Numbered from the stretch's first letter, positions 38,450 to 50,340 are shown. The stretch: 64,000 nucleotides of DNA from Endocalyx cinctus (GCA_001600455.1 BCKC01000010.1:750144-814143), one strand, 5' to 3'. Notes: generated by a model not told the origin, from the letters alone. Program-made: numbers and translations.

Positions 38450-39607
38450 TTATATGTTTCCCTTTTCCTTCCCCGGAGGATCCAAACCAAAAACTAAAAG
38501 TTCCCTAACCTTTTCTTCCGTCTTCTCATCCACCTCCTCGCCCCCGGCCGCACCCGTCGTCGTCCTCTCTATCCACGTAGCGAGCTCGGCTCTCAAATCC
38601 GGCACCGACCGACCCCTCACATCGAAGCCGCGATCCTCGCAAGCGATAACGACCTCCTCGTCGACCAAGTACCCCACGGCCCTCCTCGCCGCCGACTGCT
38701 TACCGGCCCCGCCGACGCCCCCTTCGCGACGTATCAACCTATCGTCGAGCGCGATCTTCCTCACCGCGCCCCCGGCCTTCGACGGCGCGAACGGCGAGCT
38801 CAACCCGGCCTTATCCCAAAGCGGGGAGACGAGGCCCAGCACGCGCGCGACGTGACCGTCGACGAGGGGTTTTTCGCGCCTTAAAAACTCCTCGCGCTCG
38901 GCGATCGGGCTCGGCGACGGCGGGACGCGGTACTCCATGAACCGACGGCTCGCGGCCCGGCGCTCGCCGGCGGAGTTCCGAATCTTCTCGACCTGCCGCG
39001 GGATCCGGCAGGTATACGGGGTGAGCTGGGGGAAGAGGAGGACGAGCAAAGGGGTGAACTCGCCGCAGACGAGGAGGATGAGCCCGAACATCGGGAGGCG
39101 GGTGAGGTCGTGGCGGACGCGGGAGCGGAGGAGGAGATCCGCGCGCGTGGGGTAGGGCGTCCCTTTCGCGGCGGTAGACGTAGGCGACGGCGGGGGGTGG
39201 GTGAGGCCCGGAGGGAAGGAGATAGCTTGCAGGAGTTTGCGGTTCGTGAATACGGCTTTTAACCCGGTCTTGTAGAAGGTCATGTACGCTTTGCCCATCT
39301 GGTACAAATGGCTGAAGAGAGAGGAGGCGGGGTCGCGCGCGGGGAGGTCGAGAGGGGGTGGGCGCGTCGTTTCGGGCGGGTTGAGGCGCGAAGAGGGCGT
39401 CGAGGGTTCGGGTTTCGGGTACGGCGTGGTTTTGTTGGAGGCCGGTACCGATGACGCGAATCTTATGGTCTTTTTCACATGCTGGTTCGCGGGATATGTC
39501 GTGCTCGCGAGGAGGAGAGGTGTTCGCGAGTGGTAAGAGGAGGAAGATGCATGGTGGCGTGCGGCGAGGTGGATGCGCGACATGCGCAATCCTACGGTGA
39601 GACTCAT
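38450..39607 (-). CDS. LETM1-domain mitochondrial protein
   Basis: A single exon of 385 residues, start ATG at 39607. The N-terminus (MSLTVGLRMSRIHLAARHHA) is basic, Ser-rich and poor in acidic residues, fitting a mitochondrial presequence. About residues 155-220 carry a LETM1 ribosome-binding-like core, with RADLLLRSRVRHDLTRLP followed by a hydrophobic membrane segment (MFGLILLVCGEFTPLLVLLF) and then PYTCRIPRQVEK. LETM1/Mdm38 relatives sit in the inner membrane and affect K+/H+ exchange and mitochondrial translation. This shorter fungal paralogue group has no assigned role, so only location is inferred. The gene is strongly GC-rich and intronless, unlike its neighbours. Confidence 0.82.
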   Translation of the reverse strand: MSLTVGLRMSRIHLAARHHASSSSYHSRTPLLLASTTYPANQHVKKTIRFASSVPASNKTTPYPKPEPSTPSSRLNPPETTRPPPLDLPARDPASSLFSHLYQMGKAYMTFYKTGLKAVFTNRKLLQAISFPPGLTHPPPSPTSTAAKGTPYPTRADLLLRSRVRHDLTRLPMFGLILLVCGEFTPLLVLLFPQLTPYTCRIPRQVEKIRNSAGERRAASRRFMEYRVPPSPSPIAEREEFLRREKPLVDGHVARVLGLVSPLWDKAGLSSPFAPSKAGGAVRKIALDDRLIRREGGVGGAGKQSAARRAVGYLVDEEVVIACEDRGFDVRGRSVPDLRAELATWIERTTTGAAGGEEVDEKTEEKVRELLVFGLDPPGKEKGNI

Positions 39608-40697
39608 CGACCTGGTTATATTCTGATTATTTTCGTGTATCGTGCGTTAAAAAAACGAATTAATTATTATACTGGTAGTTATATATACATTTCGAAAGTT
39701 TGTGTGAAGATACGGCCAATTGTTTAAGAAAAGACAATGCTTTGTGGAATTGGTAAAATCTACAACTTTTTATTTTTTATTTTTTTCAAGGATGGGAATT
39801 GACATGTCGTCAATATCGATATTTCATTATTACATAATCTTGTATGGTCCAAGCTCTTAGATTTTCAGGGTTCAGCTATTATCCCTGTTAGTTTCCTCGT
39901 TAGGTAAGTGGGTGGTGGGTAGGTGTATAGGCTGGAAGGGTGGGGTGTATCGAACAAAAAAAAAAAAAGAATACCCCGCCATTTCCAGAAGAATGGAAGC
40001 TCCAAGCTGTTTCATACGTTAGGTAAGTACTTAAGTAGGTTAAGCATAATAGACAGGTAGGACTGGAGTAAATACAGGGCTGTTTAAGCAATGATGTTTA
40101 ATTGTACAAGAACTTAGGAATAAAACAGTCTGCATATGTATAAATTAAATGAAACAAGTGTTCAGTCACGGCGCCTATACATGCCGAGAAAAAGAAAAAC
40201 TCGGAATATCTGATTCGTACTTGCTTACAGTAGTTGGTATCCATATATTTTCATATATTAAAGGGTAGGCCTGAACTAATGGAAGGTACCTACCTCAGTA
40301 CTCATACCTAGGTAGGTACCTGAGGTAGGTACTCAATTACTGTAGGTACGTAGTATTCAAGTTAATCTGGAATGGTTATTGATAAGTAAAGAATAAATGT
40401 CAAAGTAAATGGATTAGAGTAAAACTTTTTATACCACAAGGTATCAGGCGCTGTCAGGTAACCTCCAGGGCTCTTCTTCTCAAAGCTTCCTATCAGCCAT
40501 CGTTTCTACTGCGTGTGTAACCAACTATCACCACAATAATACTATCGCCACAAGAATCTCCCGTCTCTATCTTATTAATTTCTGTTTACCAAACAAACCA
40601 ATCAATCATACCAATCATACGTTTGATTGAAAATAATATTATATTATAATTATATTTTTAATATTCAAACGCAGATTCTCAATGAATCACCGTCACG
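39608..40697. other. Divergent intergenic region
   Basis: Promoters of the LETM1-domain gene (-) and the orphan gene (+). A GGTAGGTACCTA-type patch with CCTAGGTA at 40307-40314 lies in the middle. No additional gene seen. Confidence 0.5.
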
Positions 40698-40786
40698 ATG
40701 AATCCCACGAATGGAATCACCTACCCCGACGGTACCACCTCGGCCTCTGCTCTTCAACACGACAAACCCCCTTCAATCCCGATTGA
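40682..40786 (+). promoter_or_regulatory. Upstream ORF overlapping the start of the orphan gene
   Basis: The first ATG (40682) opens a 34-codon frame ending in TGA at 40786. It is out of frame with and overlaps the main start at 40698. A scanning ribosome would meet it first, so it could lower translation of the main frame. Its start context (TCAATGA) is weaker than that of the main start. Confidence 0.5.
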
Positions 40787-41858
40787 TGATACCTTTCTGA
40801 TTAAAATGAAAGATCTTTATGATAATAAGATTACCAAAAATGCACGCGCTCGTTTTGATTCAATCCTTAAGAAAACATTTTACGAGACTTTAGATCAGTA
40901 CACCAAACTTAAAAAGGTCGGACGTATATCGATGTTTCGCTGGATTCTCTACCGTGATACATTCAACAAACTCGGTTAGTTTTGTCCAAAATTTTCTACT
41001 TCTTTTCCCTTACTACCACTCGCTGACAAGCTTGCCTCTTTAGCTGCTTCGCACGGATGGAAAGGAATCTCTGGTTCATTCTTCCCAGAGTCGGCGAATG
41101 GAGAGGGCACAGAGCAAATCAACCTTGACGCATTCAGAAGCGAGCATGTGAAGAAGCTAGATTCTTACCAGCTTATCGACTTCGTGTGGGTGAACGGCAA
41201 ATTAGATGTGTATCTACTTAACATGCCCAAGAAACCCGAGCCTCGTAATCCATTTCTCGCCAAGTCTCCCGCAGGACAGGTTCACTCAAATTCGTCACCT
41301 AATCCTCCGACGAACATCAACCCGTCACAGGCGAATAATAAATTCATCCCGGCCGGTCCCCGAGAAAAACCTGGCCCTCCCAATCCATTCTTACAGACTC
41401 CCTCGAAGAAGCCGGAAAGCGGTCCGTCACGTACCCCTCGCGAGAACAACGAGACGGATCCTTCTATCCACCAATTTGACATAGTCATGAGCACTGATTT
41501 TAAGAAGAGGAAACGAGGTGGCAATAAATATCAGAACTTCGAGCTGCGATTGTTCGATTGGAACGGGTCAGGCTGGACCAAGCGCGATCCCGGCGCCTTA
41601 ACTCGCGCGAGGGAGAATCAAGACCAGGCCGATCACGAGTGGATTAATATATCGTCGGATGACGATACGGACGCGAATAAGGACAAAGATCGGGGATCAG
41701 AAGAAGAGGAAGTACAGGACCAGTCGCGGCTTTCTAAACACCCTCGTCTAGGGTATGAGGCGGCCACGAAAAACGAAGATAAGCTGATCGTCCTATCCTC
41801 AGACGACGAGAGAAGAGACGAAGGGAGAGACCAGGACAAAACTATGAAGGAAGGTTGA
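40698..41858 (+). CDS. Orphan nuclear protein with SUMO-interaction-like and NPF motifs
   Basis: Two exons, 40698-40974 and 41044-41858 (GTTAGT donor, TTTAG acceptor), give 363 residues. I recognise no named family. The first about 150 residues are compact and may fold (FLIKMKDLYDNKITKNARARF, then FRWILYRDTFNKL and GWKGISGSFFPES). The rest is Pro-, Asn- and Lys-rich and disordered. It carries two NPF tripeptides (about 161 and 206), a KKRKR basic patch (about 246-250) that fits a nuclear signal, and two hydrophobic-plus-acidic motifs, WINISSDDD (about 292-300) and LIVLSSDDE (about 340-348). The latter two match the SUMO-interaction pattern. A role in SUMO-linked nuclear assembly is inference from motifs only. 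Confidence 0.75.
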
Positions 41859-41888
41859 TGACATATATTGATTATCACATATTATAAG

Positions 41889-42050
41889 ATGGCGGGTACG
41901 GCATCTTTGGGCGCAGATAAGTCAGCCCCGGTGGAGATGGAAGAGGACAACGGAACAGGACATGCAGAGTGTGGATGGCGCCACGATATTACAATCCGAG
42001 ATGGGCACGCAGTTATTGGCGGAAGCCTATCCTTAGTAGAAATGTATTGA
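41889..42050 (+). CDS. Possible small ORF just downstream of the orphan gene
   Basis: A 53-codon frame begins at an ATG in good context (AAGATGG), 30 bases after the preceding stop. Its composition is coding-like (MAGTASLGADKSAPVEMEED at the start, then Gly/His/Ile-rich). Splicing it onto the upstream gene does not keep an open frame. It could be a separate tiny gene or chance sequence in a 3' UTR. Confidence 0.25.
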   Translation: MAGTASLGADKSAPVEMEEDNGTGHAECGWRHDITIRDGHAVIGGSLSLVEMY

Positions 42051-45000
42051 ATACGGAGAAGAAGTTTGGTTAGGACTTTCTTGTTGAGTGCCCGGGTGGA
42101 CATCAACGAATAATAAGAATGCCAAGGTTGTCGTCACAGGCTGGGAGGAAAGAGTAACCACCTCTGGGCTTATATTATTGGTTGCCCTCACCGAATTCAT
42201 AAGGTTGTCGTCGTAGATTAGGACAATATCACACATCTGAGCAATATCTTGTGTTGACAGAAAAATCTTTAAAAGTAGGGAGATCAACGATAATTTATCA
42301 AGTGTTCATACGCGAACTGTTTCAAATACACTTATGTTGCTGCCTAACTGCTCAGCCTACCGCCAGTCAGCAAGTCGATTCACGCTCCTGGTACTTTATT
42401 GGTTGGAATAAATAGACTGCCAGGTTGCCCATTTCACTGCATTATTAGTCTACTCTATCCGCCGAAAAGTTCGCGGTCCGTACCCGGAGTTTTTCCGATG
42501 CGTAGAAGAAATTTTGGAATATATAAAGGACACGAAATCCATGATTGTCTACTTGCACAAGTTCACGTAAATAAACTGTCAAGGAGATCTGAGCTTTCTA
42601 CTAATCAAAGAGTCAAGATTTTTGGGCAAAATTCGGGAGTGTTATTTTGGGTCTTTGAGCATACTCAAGCTCCTCAGCTGCTTGATCCAATGCATCAGCG
42701 ACCTCCATGGTTGGAAATCGTTCCTTAGTCGACTACATTTTCACGAGTTTCCACTAGATACCCAGTGCGGCTTTTTGGATAGATACTCGCAAAGATCTGG
42801 TCATGTACAAGAGAAGAGCATCGAAGCATAGGTGTGGTGTTGCGTGAGAGTACCTACACGCCGGGATTCGGTAATGTGCGGGAGCCTTCTATACATTAGT
42901 GATCAGGTTTAAATCAAGGCAACTTGAGGGGGCAACCTTTTATCAGTGTGTACTTAATTACGTCCCAGAAGGCATCCGACCGGGCTTCCTTATCCAACGA
43001 ATAATTATTTCCGATACTCACCGAAAGAAAAAAAAAAAAAAAACACCGAACGAACAATTCTGTCTGAAAATTACGTCGAAGATCATCCGTACTTTCAAAA
43101 ACGAGGCCAGCTCCTGTGTTACCGCACCTGTCTTCGGTACGATAAATTGTGATTTCGCCCAGCGTGGGTGCCTACTTAGACACCGAATCTAAATACCTAG
43201 GCAAATCAGTAAGCCCTTACATCCCGAGCATGTCTCATTTTATCTTGTAAAAATTGATGCATCAGGCTGGTTAGAGTTCAACAATGGGATTTTATGTGGC
43301 TCTCGTCGTCTTCCCAACAAAAAGGAAACGGAAAAAAAGAAAACGCCCTCCCAGGTGACACCTACTGGGGCTTGGTGTCAGATGAAAGTGCAATTTTCTA
43401 AGCTTCGTCTTTCTGCTGGACAATTGTGTATCCTGGACGCGCATTTCGATGAGATGGTCTCTCCTTGGGCGTACCACAATATGCCTTTTTTTTTTTTTTT
43501 TTTTTATCTCGCCCTTCTGACCCAAATATGACGCTGTATGGATATTGAAGTTATTTCGCCAAGAGAGATTGGTGCATCGATAGGTATTTATTTATACAAC
43601 ATTTTAGTCAGGCTGAAAATGCTCAAGTGCTTCTGGGAACGCCAGCGCACAGCCATTTCTAGGACTGATCATCTCTAACTAATACCTAGGATACAACTCT
43701 ACCTAACATAATTAATTAAAAAGTGCAGTTTTGAATACTTTTGCAAGACCAAGCAGTCGTCAGCTATCTAATCAGACATTGGACTAGATTATACTTTACC
43801 ATATTATCAGGTTTTAGGCGAATTACCGAATGCTTGATGCTTTTTTTTTTTTTTTTTTGGAAATATCATATATCAACGCAGGGTCAGATATCGGAACCCA
43901 CTTATCCGGAGCTAGCTCACTGATCTCGTACTCCTCACTTCCCGCACAAGATGGAGTAGCTCCGTCTTTCAGCTAACCTCGGTTGAACCCTCATGCAACT
44001 ACCCTCACTGCCTCGAATAACCTTGGAAGATCAGAGTCTATCATAGCCACGTTACTCCTGATATTTAATAATACTACCTCTCTTTACTTACGCGTACGCG
44101 TCGATGGTCAATCATCCTTTCTATCCGTTCGGTAAACCGAATACTTCACGCAATGTAAGAAACGCTCTTTCTTGCTACCAACGCCCTCCCACCCAAATAA
44201 TTATGATTAGCCGACCTGTTTACAACTCTTCATTATCACCAGCCAATTCAAATTTTATGATTCTTTTTTTTTTTTTCAATCGAAAATAATAATTATGTAT
44301 GTAGTTAGTTAGCAATGATGAGTAAAAAGTATTATTCTTATTATTTATTTTTTGATCAAAAAAAAATAAATAAAAATAAAAATAAAAGCGGCGTTGATGT
44401 TGATTTTCTAATTAATACAAAGTGGTGCGGGTGTGGGTGGCGGGAGGTGATGATGTATTGGTAGCTCGGATACCTATCTATCCATTCTTTTCGCTGCCTT
44501 ATTCGACTCATACTACTCTGTATCACGAACGTAGCTAAGAAGCAAAAAGCTGCATTGATGTGAATGTGATTGTGGCTGGAATTTTCCTTCCGCTAAGCTG
44601 AGGAGGCAGTGCTTCTCTCGAAAGGGCGCAAGAGTGATCAATCGCCTCATCAATCACTTCCGATTCCTCGAGGTCATGGAAGAGTGGGGCAGTGGAATGG
44701 GGTGAGCTACACACCACTTATATCTACGTGCACAATAAATAAATGAAGGTATACTTTAATTATGCTGTGATTGGATGTACGTTGAGTTGTCGTCTGATGA
44801 GCCTTTACCATGGCCATAAATTGGCGAATCGTAACATTAAAAAGTCATGGTGCCAATATTTAGTCCTATGGCATAATGTTATTACTGCTTTCGTATCATG
44901 TGTATTATCATATAGTCAGTTCCTTAGATATACGATAAAGAAGGCAACCGAAAGCCTACCCTTCGTAATTTGCCTTTGTAAATGGGTTTATTCTATGCCT

Positions 45001-45413
45001 GCGCCCCCACCCCCCTTTATAAATGAGTATTTTATGCATTACTATTCGGTTTTAAGACCGTTTTATGCTACGTGATGCCATGAATCCGCTCTTACAACGC
45101 CAGAAAAATCCAAGGGTAAAAGGGTAGCAATCTTGTCTCGTTGGAGACGAGGCTACTTCTACTTCGTACATGATGTATAAAAACACACATTCCGTAGACG
45201 ATAAGGATGTTCTTCCGTCGTACGGAATATGACTGTCTATAAAATGCGTCTTCTCCGATGATTTATTGAAAACTTGGATACGCAGTCATCAGCGATCACT
45301 CATTCATTATTCACTCTACTCAACTCCAGTAACTGCTACTGTGGAACACTCCCCGGTATCAATCCCAAATTCAGTCTGCCATTTCATCGTATTTCATCCC
45401 ATACGTCTCAGTC
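42051..45413. other. Gene-poor AT-rich stretch of about 3.4 kb
   Basis: I see no intact gene. It contains a possible broken coding relic (42613-42829, -), A/T homopolymers (43028-43043, 43486-43505, 43841-43858) and near-matches to the CCTAGGTA motif. Frames of 60-110 codons between 44,535 and 45,075 lack family resemblance. Confidence 0.45.
42613..42829 (-). pseudogene. Possible frameshifted gene fragment
   Basis: Two coding-like pieces lie end to end in different frames. The first, 42829-42725, starts with ATG and ends at TAA after 34 codons. The second, 42708-42613, runs on in another frame for 31 codons with an alpha-helical, acidic composition (MEVADALDQAAEELEYAQRP). One base shift would merge them. 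No family is recognised, so this may be chance. Confidence 0.25.
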
Positions 45414-45740
45414 ATGCCTCCCAGCTCAAACCAAACCACCTATGGAGGGTAAGTCCTCTTTCTATCCCGTACATAAGAAGTTAAAGAATGAATATGTATA
45501 AGTAAAAGTGACTGACAAGACACCTTGACCAGACACCAGCATCCTACCACCGGAACCGCAGCCGACGACCGAGCCTACCAACGTAGTTTCAGTGCCTACC
45601 GTCTATCCCAATACACCTCTAGCCCTTCTAGTACCGTGTATGGATCTATACTTGGTCGCTCTCGTACCCAAGGGAGCTCCGGCTCTCGTCAGGATGCCAT
45701 CCGAACTCAGATCAACTCACTCTCCTCAAAACTTCCTTAA
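45414..45740 (+). CDS. Small spliced Ser/Thr-rich protein of unknown function
   Basis: Exon 1 (45414-45448) codes only 11 full codons plus two bases (MPPSSNQTTYG...). After a GTAAGT donor, a GACTGAC branch-like site and a CCAG acceptor, exon 2 (45533-45740) keeps the frame to give 80 residues. The protein is rich in Ser, Thr, Tyr, Gln and Arg, with SFSAYRLSQYTSSPSSTVYG in the middle and a likely helix (RQDAIRTQINSLSSKL) at the end. No family recognised. The frame stays open for 31 more codons after the TAA and keeps helix-like hydrophobic spacing. The stop may therefore be a recent mutation, a sequencing error or a leaky stop. The tiny first exon explains why single-frame searches would miss it. 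Confidence 0.55.
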
Positions 45741-46785
45741 GTGATACAGAGCGTCTTCGACCTTTCTTCATCTCGAATCCGCGACATAGATTCACGTATC
45801 GGCTATGACGCGTGGGTAGCTCGTTCACCAGGGTGAGAGATCACCCATGAGACCTCGCCAAAGCCTTTCTTGACCGCCGGCATTCCACTGCCTCTCCTAT
45901 TTCCTTTTCTTCTATCTCACTCATGAAGTATACGAATACACTTTTCCTATTATATTAAATATTGTTGATTATTACCGGTGGAATTATGACGGCGATATCT
46001 AGAAGGTTGGCCGGGCAAGCCCGGGGTCATTATGTACGTCATTGCTTTGCTGAGTTGGAATATGGATCTGTCACACAGGGATTCGAGTCCCGGGAGTCTG
46101 GGCTGGGTTTGTTTGGATTAATATGTGGGTGGGTTCAAAAACGGGTGTGCCTGGTTTAGGAGATGGTGGTGCTTTGGGCTGACTTTTCATTGGATACTGT
46201 TTAATGTTGGTAATGTCCTTATAGTGTATTATAAGCTTCTCCATTCACCCTCTTACCGATACTGGCTTTACCATGTCATCTTATATCCGACACTCCGCCG
46301 TGCGCTAATACATTATGTCCGAGGCCCCGAGATGATATTAATGTCGTGAATATGAAGTTATAAAATCCAAAGATGTACACAGTAATTAGTTTACCCCTTT
46401 CAAATAATATTCCCAAGAGTGGGGCATCACAGTTGAGGGGAGCTCATACCCACATATGTGAGTACCTTACCAAAACCTAAAGAGGACTTGATAGATTTAA
46501 CTGTATTGATCATGCCGAGTCCGCGTCGTGCTACTGCGGGCAAATGTGAGAGAAACATGGTTTATTCCTAATACTACTGGCGTGCGATGTAACTATATGT
46601 GGCGCTATGCGCCAGCTGCTGCCAGCCGTCAGGCAAGTGACTGCTACTCCTGGTTACTGCATGAGTCGTGCATATTTTATCGCGAACGAGAAGGGTGTCC
46701 TTATAAACATGCACGTATTAATTTCTTACATGTCAATTCTATTATCCAATAAAGTCAACTCATCCTTAATACGATGAAATCGTAT
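45741..46785. other. Convergent intergenic region
   Basis: 3' flanks of the small spliced gene (+) and GRC3 (-). A B-box-like GATTCGAGTCC occurs at about 46080-46090 but without a matching acceptor stem or A-box. No other feature seen. Confidence 0.4.
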
Positions 46786-49287
46786 CTATGCACCAGGGTT
46801 AGACGATCTGCCCAAATCTCGTCTCACCCGTAAAACTTTAGATCCGGCCCCGCGCGCCTGATTAGCCTGCAAGACCTCTATCCACGGCGTGCGCGTCGGC
46901 TCCAGCTCTCCGACCCGATCATCGCGCCCCATGTCCTCCTCCCTATCAATATCCATAGCATCCTCCGCAGGTCGGTCCTCTTTGTCTCCGTCGGCGGAGG
47001 AGCGATAATAGAGATCTTCGGTGTAAGCCCAGCTCGGGGGATCGAATGCCCCGCTCACGAGAACGAGATCCCCGCCCCGACCGCGAACTTCGTCGATCAC
47101 GCCGAGATCGATCGGCGTCAGGAGCTGAAGGGAACCGTTCTCGACGTCGACGCCCCGAACCAGGGCCAACCCGAGACAGCGAGAGTACCGCGGATCCAGG
47201 GGTGCCCAGACGGACGTATCTACGAAGGGGATCCCTTCCGGCGAGGAGGAAGCGATCTCGTCTCGAAGATCCGGTAGCGACGGTACGTGATTGCTATTCG
47301 TCGAATCAGCTTCGGCAAGCTGCGTGGATGAACCGGCTGTTTCATCAGTCCGGAATGCCCGCGCGCTTTCGACTTCGACGATGGCGACAATCGTGCCGTT
47401 GATAGCGTCCGGTAGAAGCTCAGGCGGTACCTGGTTTCCGTAACACATGATCCCGAATATCCCCCTGCTCTTGCCCGAATATCTAACCAAAACCGGAGGG
47501 ATCATAGTCAAAGGAGTGGGATCCCACGAAGAGTAACGACGGGTTGAAACTTCTGCATTCGACTCTGCGTGGAAGTAAGACATGGTCTGCATCGTTCGTA
47601 GATGAGCGGCCGTCTTCAGCGTGTAAGTCGTAGGCTGGGAGGGGAGGGTGGTGAGCCTGATGGTTTTAGATACCTCCTGTAGCGACTCTACCACGTCTTC
47701 GGGCCCGGATTGCGACATGTATATAACGTCGGAGGGGTTAAGCTTGCTTATTAAAGACGTTAGTAAGTCCAGCCCGGTGCCCAAAATCCAACCAGGCGTG
47801 TTGATGATCAGAGGATGGGCTCCGGCGATATTGTGATAGTACGTCATCAGATCCAAGGCCGCCTCTTCGTAGAGCTCGGGTTTCGCGGCGGGGGTAACGG
47901 ACGCTAATGTGTGCGACCGGATGACGCGACAACCCGGCGTAGCATGCGGACGGCAAAACGACGGTGATAAAACGGGTTCTGTGAGGAGAACCAGGGTGAT
48001 TTGACCAGGGATGCAGTGCTCGGGTTGCCCCGGGTCAAGGTCTAAAACAGCCAGACTAGCTGAATTCCGTCTAGAAGGCTGAAGGGGAGGACTAGTCAAG
48101 TATCGATTGGCCAAAAGTTTGCCGAAAGTGGATTTTCCCGATGATTTCGGACCGGTGATCATGATTACGGGCGGTTTGGAGCCCGATAGACCAACTAATC
48201 TAGCGATTTCGCGGTTCCATTCCGGGGGAGATACCAGATCTTGAAGAATGGTTCTCTTCGGTCCATCGGCAGATGTATGTAACTAGATAGATAATATATT
48301 GTTAGCTCGATTAAGTAAGGTAAAGAGATCAAATGTTTTAAGTCTTACAATTTGAAATGAAAGCGTGGGCTGTTTTGCGTTATCTCCGGGAGCTGTGGTC
48401 GACGTCTCGTTCCAAAGTCGCTTAAACTGAGGTGAGAGTCTTCCCATATCGTTAAGATTTCCGGCACCCGGATGAGAGTGAAGCTCCAATGTGGTATCTT
48501 CGACACATCGAATAACGGGAAGTGGGTGAGAACAAGGAGAATTGACCCAATAGATATCTTTCGAGGCTTTTAGCCCCGCGCCACTAGTGGTGATCTCGCC
48601 CGATTCAACGTGAAGACCGTAGTTACCAAGAATTACCAGTCGCTAATGGATGATGATATTTATGAGCTGTCTGGCCCTTCTTAAATAATCCAGGGGTATT
48701 ACACTTACTTCACCACTAGAAAGCTTTAAAACTAGACTTCCACCTTTTCTTCTTTGGCAGTTCTTTTTAGTAGGTTTGAAATTTGAAAACTGAACTACTG
48801 GGGTATCAATTTGTATATCGGCCTCATCATCTGAGGTAGACGAGGGACTTGACGGTAAGGATTCCGGAAAATCAGAAATAGTATCTGGTACCGTAGATGG
48901 GATAACCTCTTCATCTTCTTTTTCATGTTGACTTATGGAAACCTCCTTTGGCCGTTGGCCTTTAGGTTTCTTTTTTGGAGAAGGGACATGGGTTACGTCT
49001 TGTTCCTCATGTTTGCTCAGATTTACTTCAGGTCTTTCTCTTTCTACGACAGCTGGCGATGACGGTGCTGCAGTAGCGGCCTGGGCAGATAATAATCTTT
49101 TTCTTAAAGCAAAAGCACTTGGCTTCGCGGCTGAAGAATTGAATGAGGTGGTTAATATTCGTTACATATTTAATTAAGTCTACAAATATTTTTGAGAAAT
49201 CAAGATGTATAGATAGATAGATAGATGATTCTTACCTTGGGGAACTTCTGTGGTGTTTAATTTTCTTCTCTTATTTTTAGTATCCAT
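46786..49287 (-). CDS. GRC3: Polynucleotide 5'-hydroxyl-kinase Grc3
   Basis: Four exons, 49236-49287, 48709-49130, 48349-48642 and 46786-48282, give 754 residues. Grc3 phosphorylates RNA 5'-hydroxyl ends. With the Las1 nuclease it processes ITS2 of pre-rRNA, and it is linked to Pol I termination in the nucleolus. A basic, disordered N-terminus (MDTKNKRRKLNTTEVPQ) leads to SAFALRKRLLSAQAA. A beta-rich domain follows (RLVILGNYGLHVESGEITTSG). The P-loop is GPKSSGKST (about 300-308), then LAVLDLDPGQPE as the Walker B-like strand, and PLIINTPGWILGTGLDLL. These match the Clp1/Grc3 fold. The Grc3-type N-terminus and length argue against Clp1. It is divergent from RPA34.5. Confidence 0.93.
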
Positions 49288-50340
49288 TTTCTCTCTTATT
49301 GAAATATAACTGATAACTTCCCCCCCCTGATCCAAAAGCTGTTGAGTTGAGAGAGAGAGAATAAAGACTGAATAAGGAATTATTGAAGTATTCTTTGCAA
49401 GTGAAGCTTTTTTTTTTTTATTCATTCCCACTTGTAAAACTTAGTTATACCTAATTGGTAAGTATACGCTACTTATTGGAATACTTCACTCTTGTAAGAT
49501 ACTGTATCATTCTCTCCCGATAGGCCTAGTATTACGTTATATTCTACTAAATAGGCGCTAAATACCCCGTACTCTGTACTTAATCTGTACTACGGGGTAA
49601 TAGTCTAGTGCTACTTTCGGTATCTCGGTACATACTTTAGGTACATAAGTCCATTATCAGGCTGCCAGGTACCTACCTAGGTATCTTAGGTAGGTACTTA
49701 AGTTGTGTTTCGCGTATCTTGTATCTTGTATCCTGTGTATTTTGTCCAACTTACTTTACTACGTGTACCTAGGTATGTCCATACAATCGTATTTGTTAAA
49801 GATTTTTGTCTTTTAGTGAATATTTGACAGCTCCTTAAGACATATTAAGTACCGTGATGGTAATAATTGGCTGATAAGGTACATTTAATATGTCGGAGAT
49901 TAACTTTTCCGTCACGTTTATTCACCGTCTCTACCCAGTAAACTCTCCAATACTTTGTACCTTTTCACTTCTTTTTTTTCTCTCACCCCACTATAATACC
50001 TACCAACCCCCCCTATCGCGTTAAAAAAAAGCAATTAGTGTCGTTACTTAATTGGAAGCGCGTGTGGTTGAAAAAAAAAAAAAAAGAAAGAAATTAATTG
50101 GACCTTCCCAAAATTTTCTATTTTCATTTATTCACACTCTCAATCTTTTTACCTATCCATTCTACAATTTCACCTCTTCGACCCTTTTGTTTCTTCTTAA
50201 TTGCATTCCTTTCTTAAAATTTTATATATAATATCCATGTCTCATCACTGAATCATTCATTCCACTAATTTCTCAATTTTGTTGATAGTAGCAAGTTAGA
50301 AATTATACCCATAACATACCCTCGGTCAAATTTCTTCGTG
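49288..50340. promoter_or_regulatory. Shared divergent promoter of GRC3 and RPA34.5
   Basis: About 1.05 kb separates the two start codons. Palindromic AAAATTTT elements occur at 50110-50117 and 50216-50223; this core is the same as the rRNA-processing element (RRPE) known in yeast promoters. CCTAGGTA copies lie at 49676-49683 and 49768-49775. The last 250 bases are pyrimidine-rich, typical of a fungal leader. Confidence 0.5.

Noticed and set aside
44535..45075. Minus-strand frame near 44.6 kb and plus-strand 110-codon frame from 44743
   Set aside because: The first lacks an ATG start and has an upstream in-frame stop; the second is AT-rich with no family resemblance. Both fit chance frames.
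46075..46100. B-box-like GATTCGAGTCC, possible tRNA
   Set aside because: No 5' acceptor partner, no A-box and no T-run terminator at the right distance.
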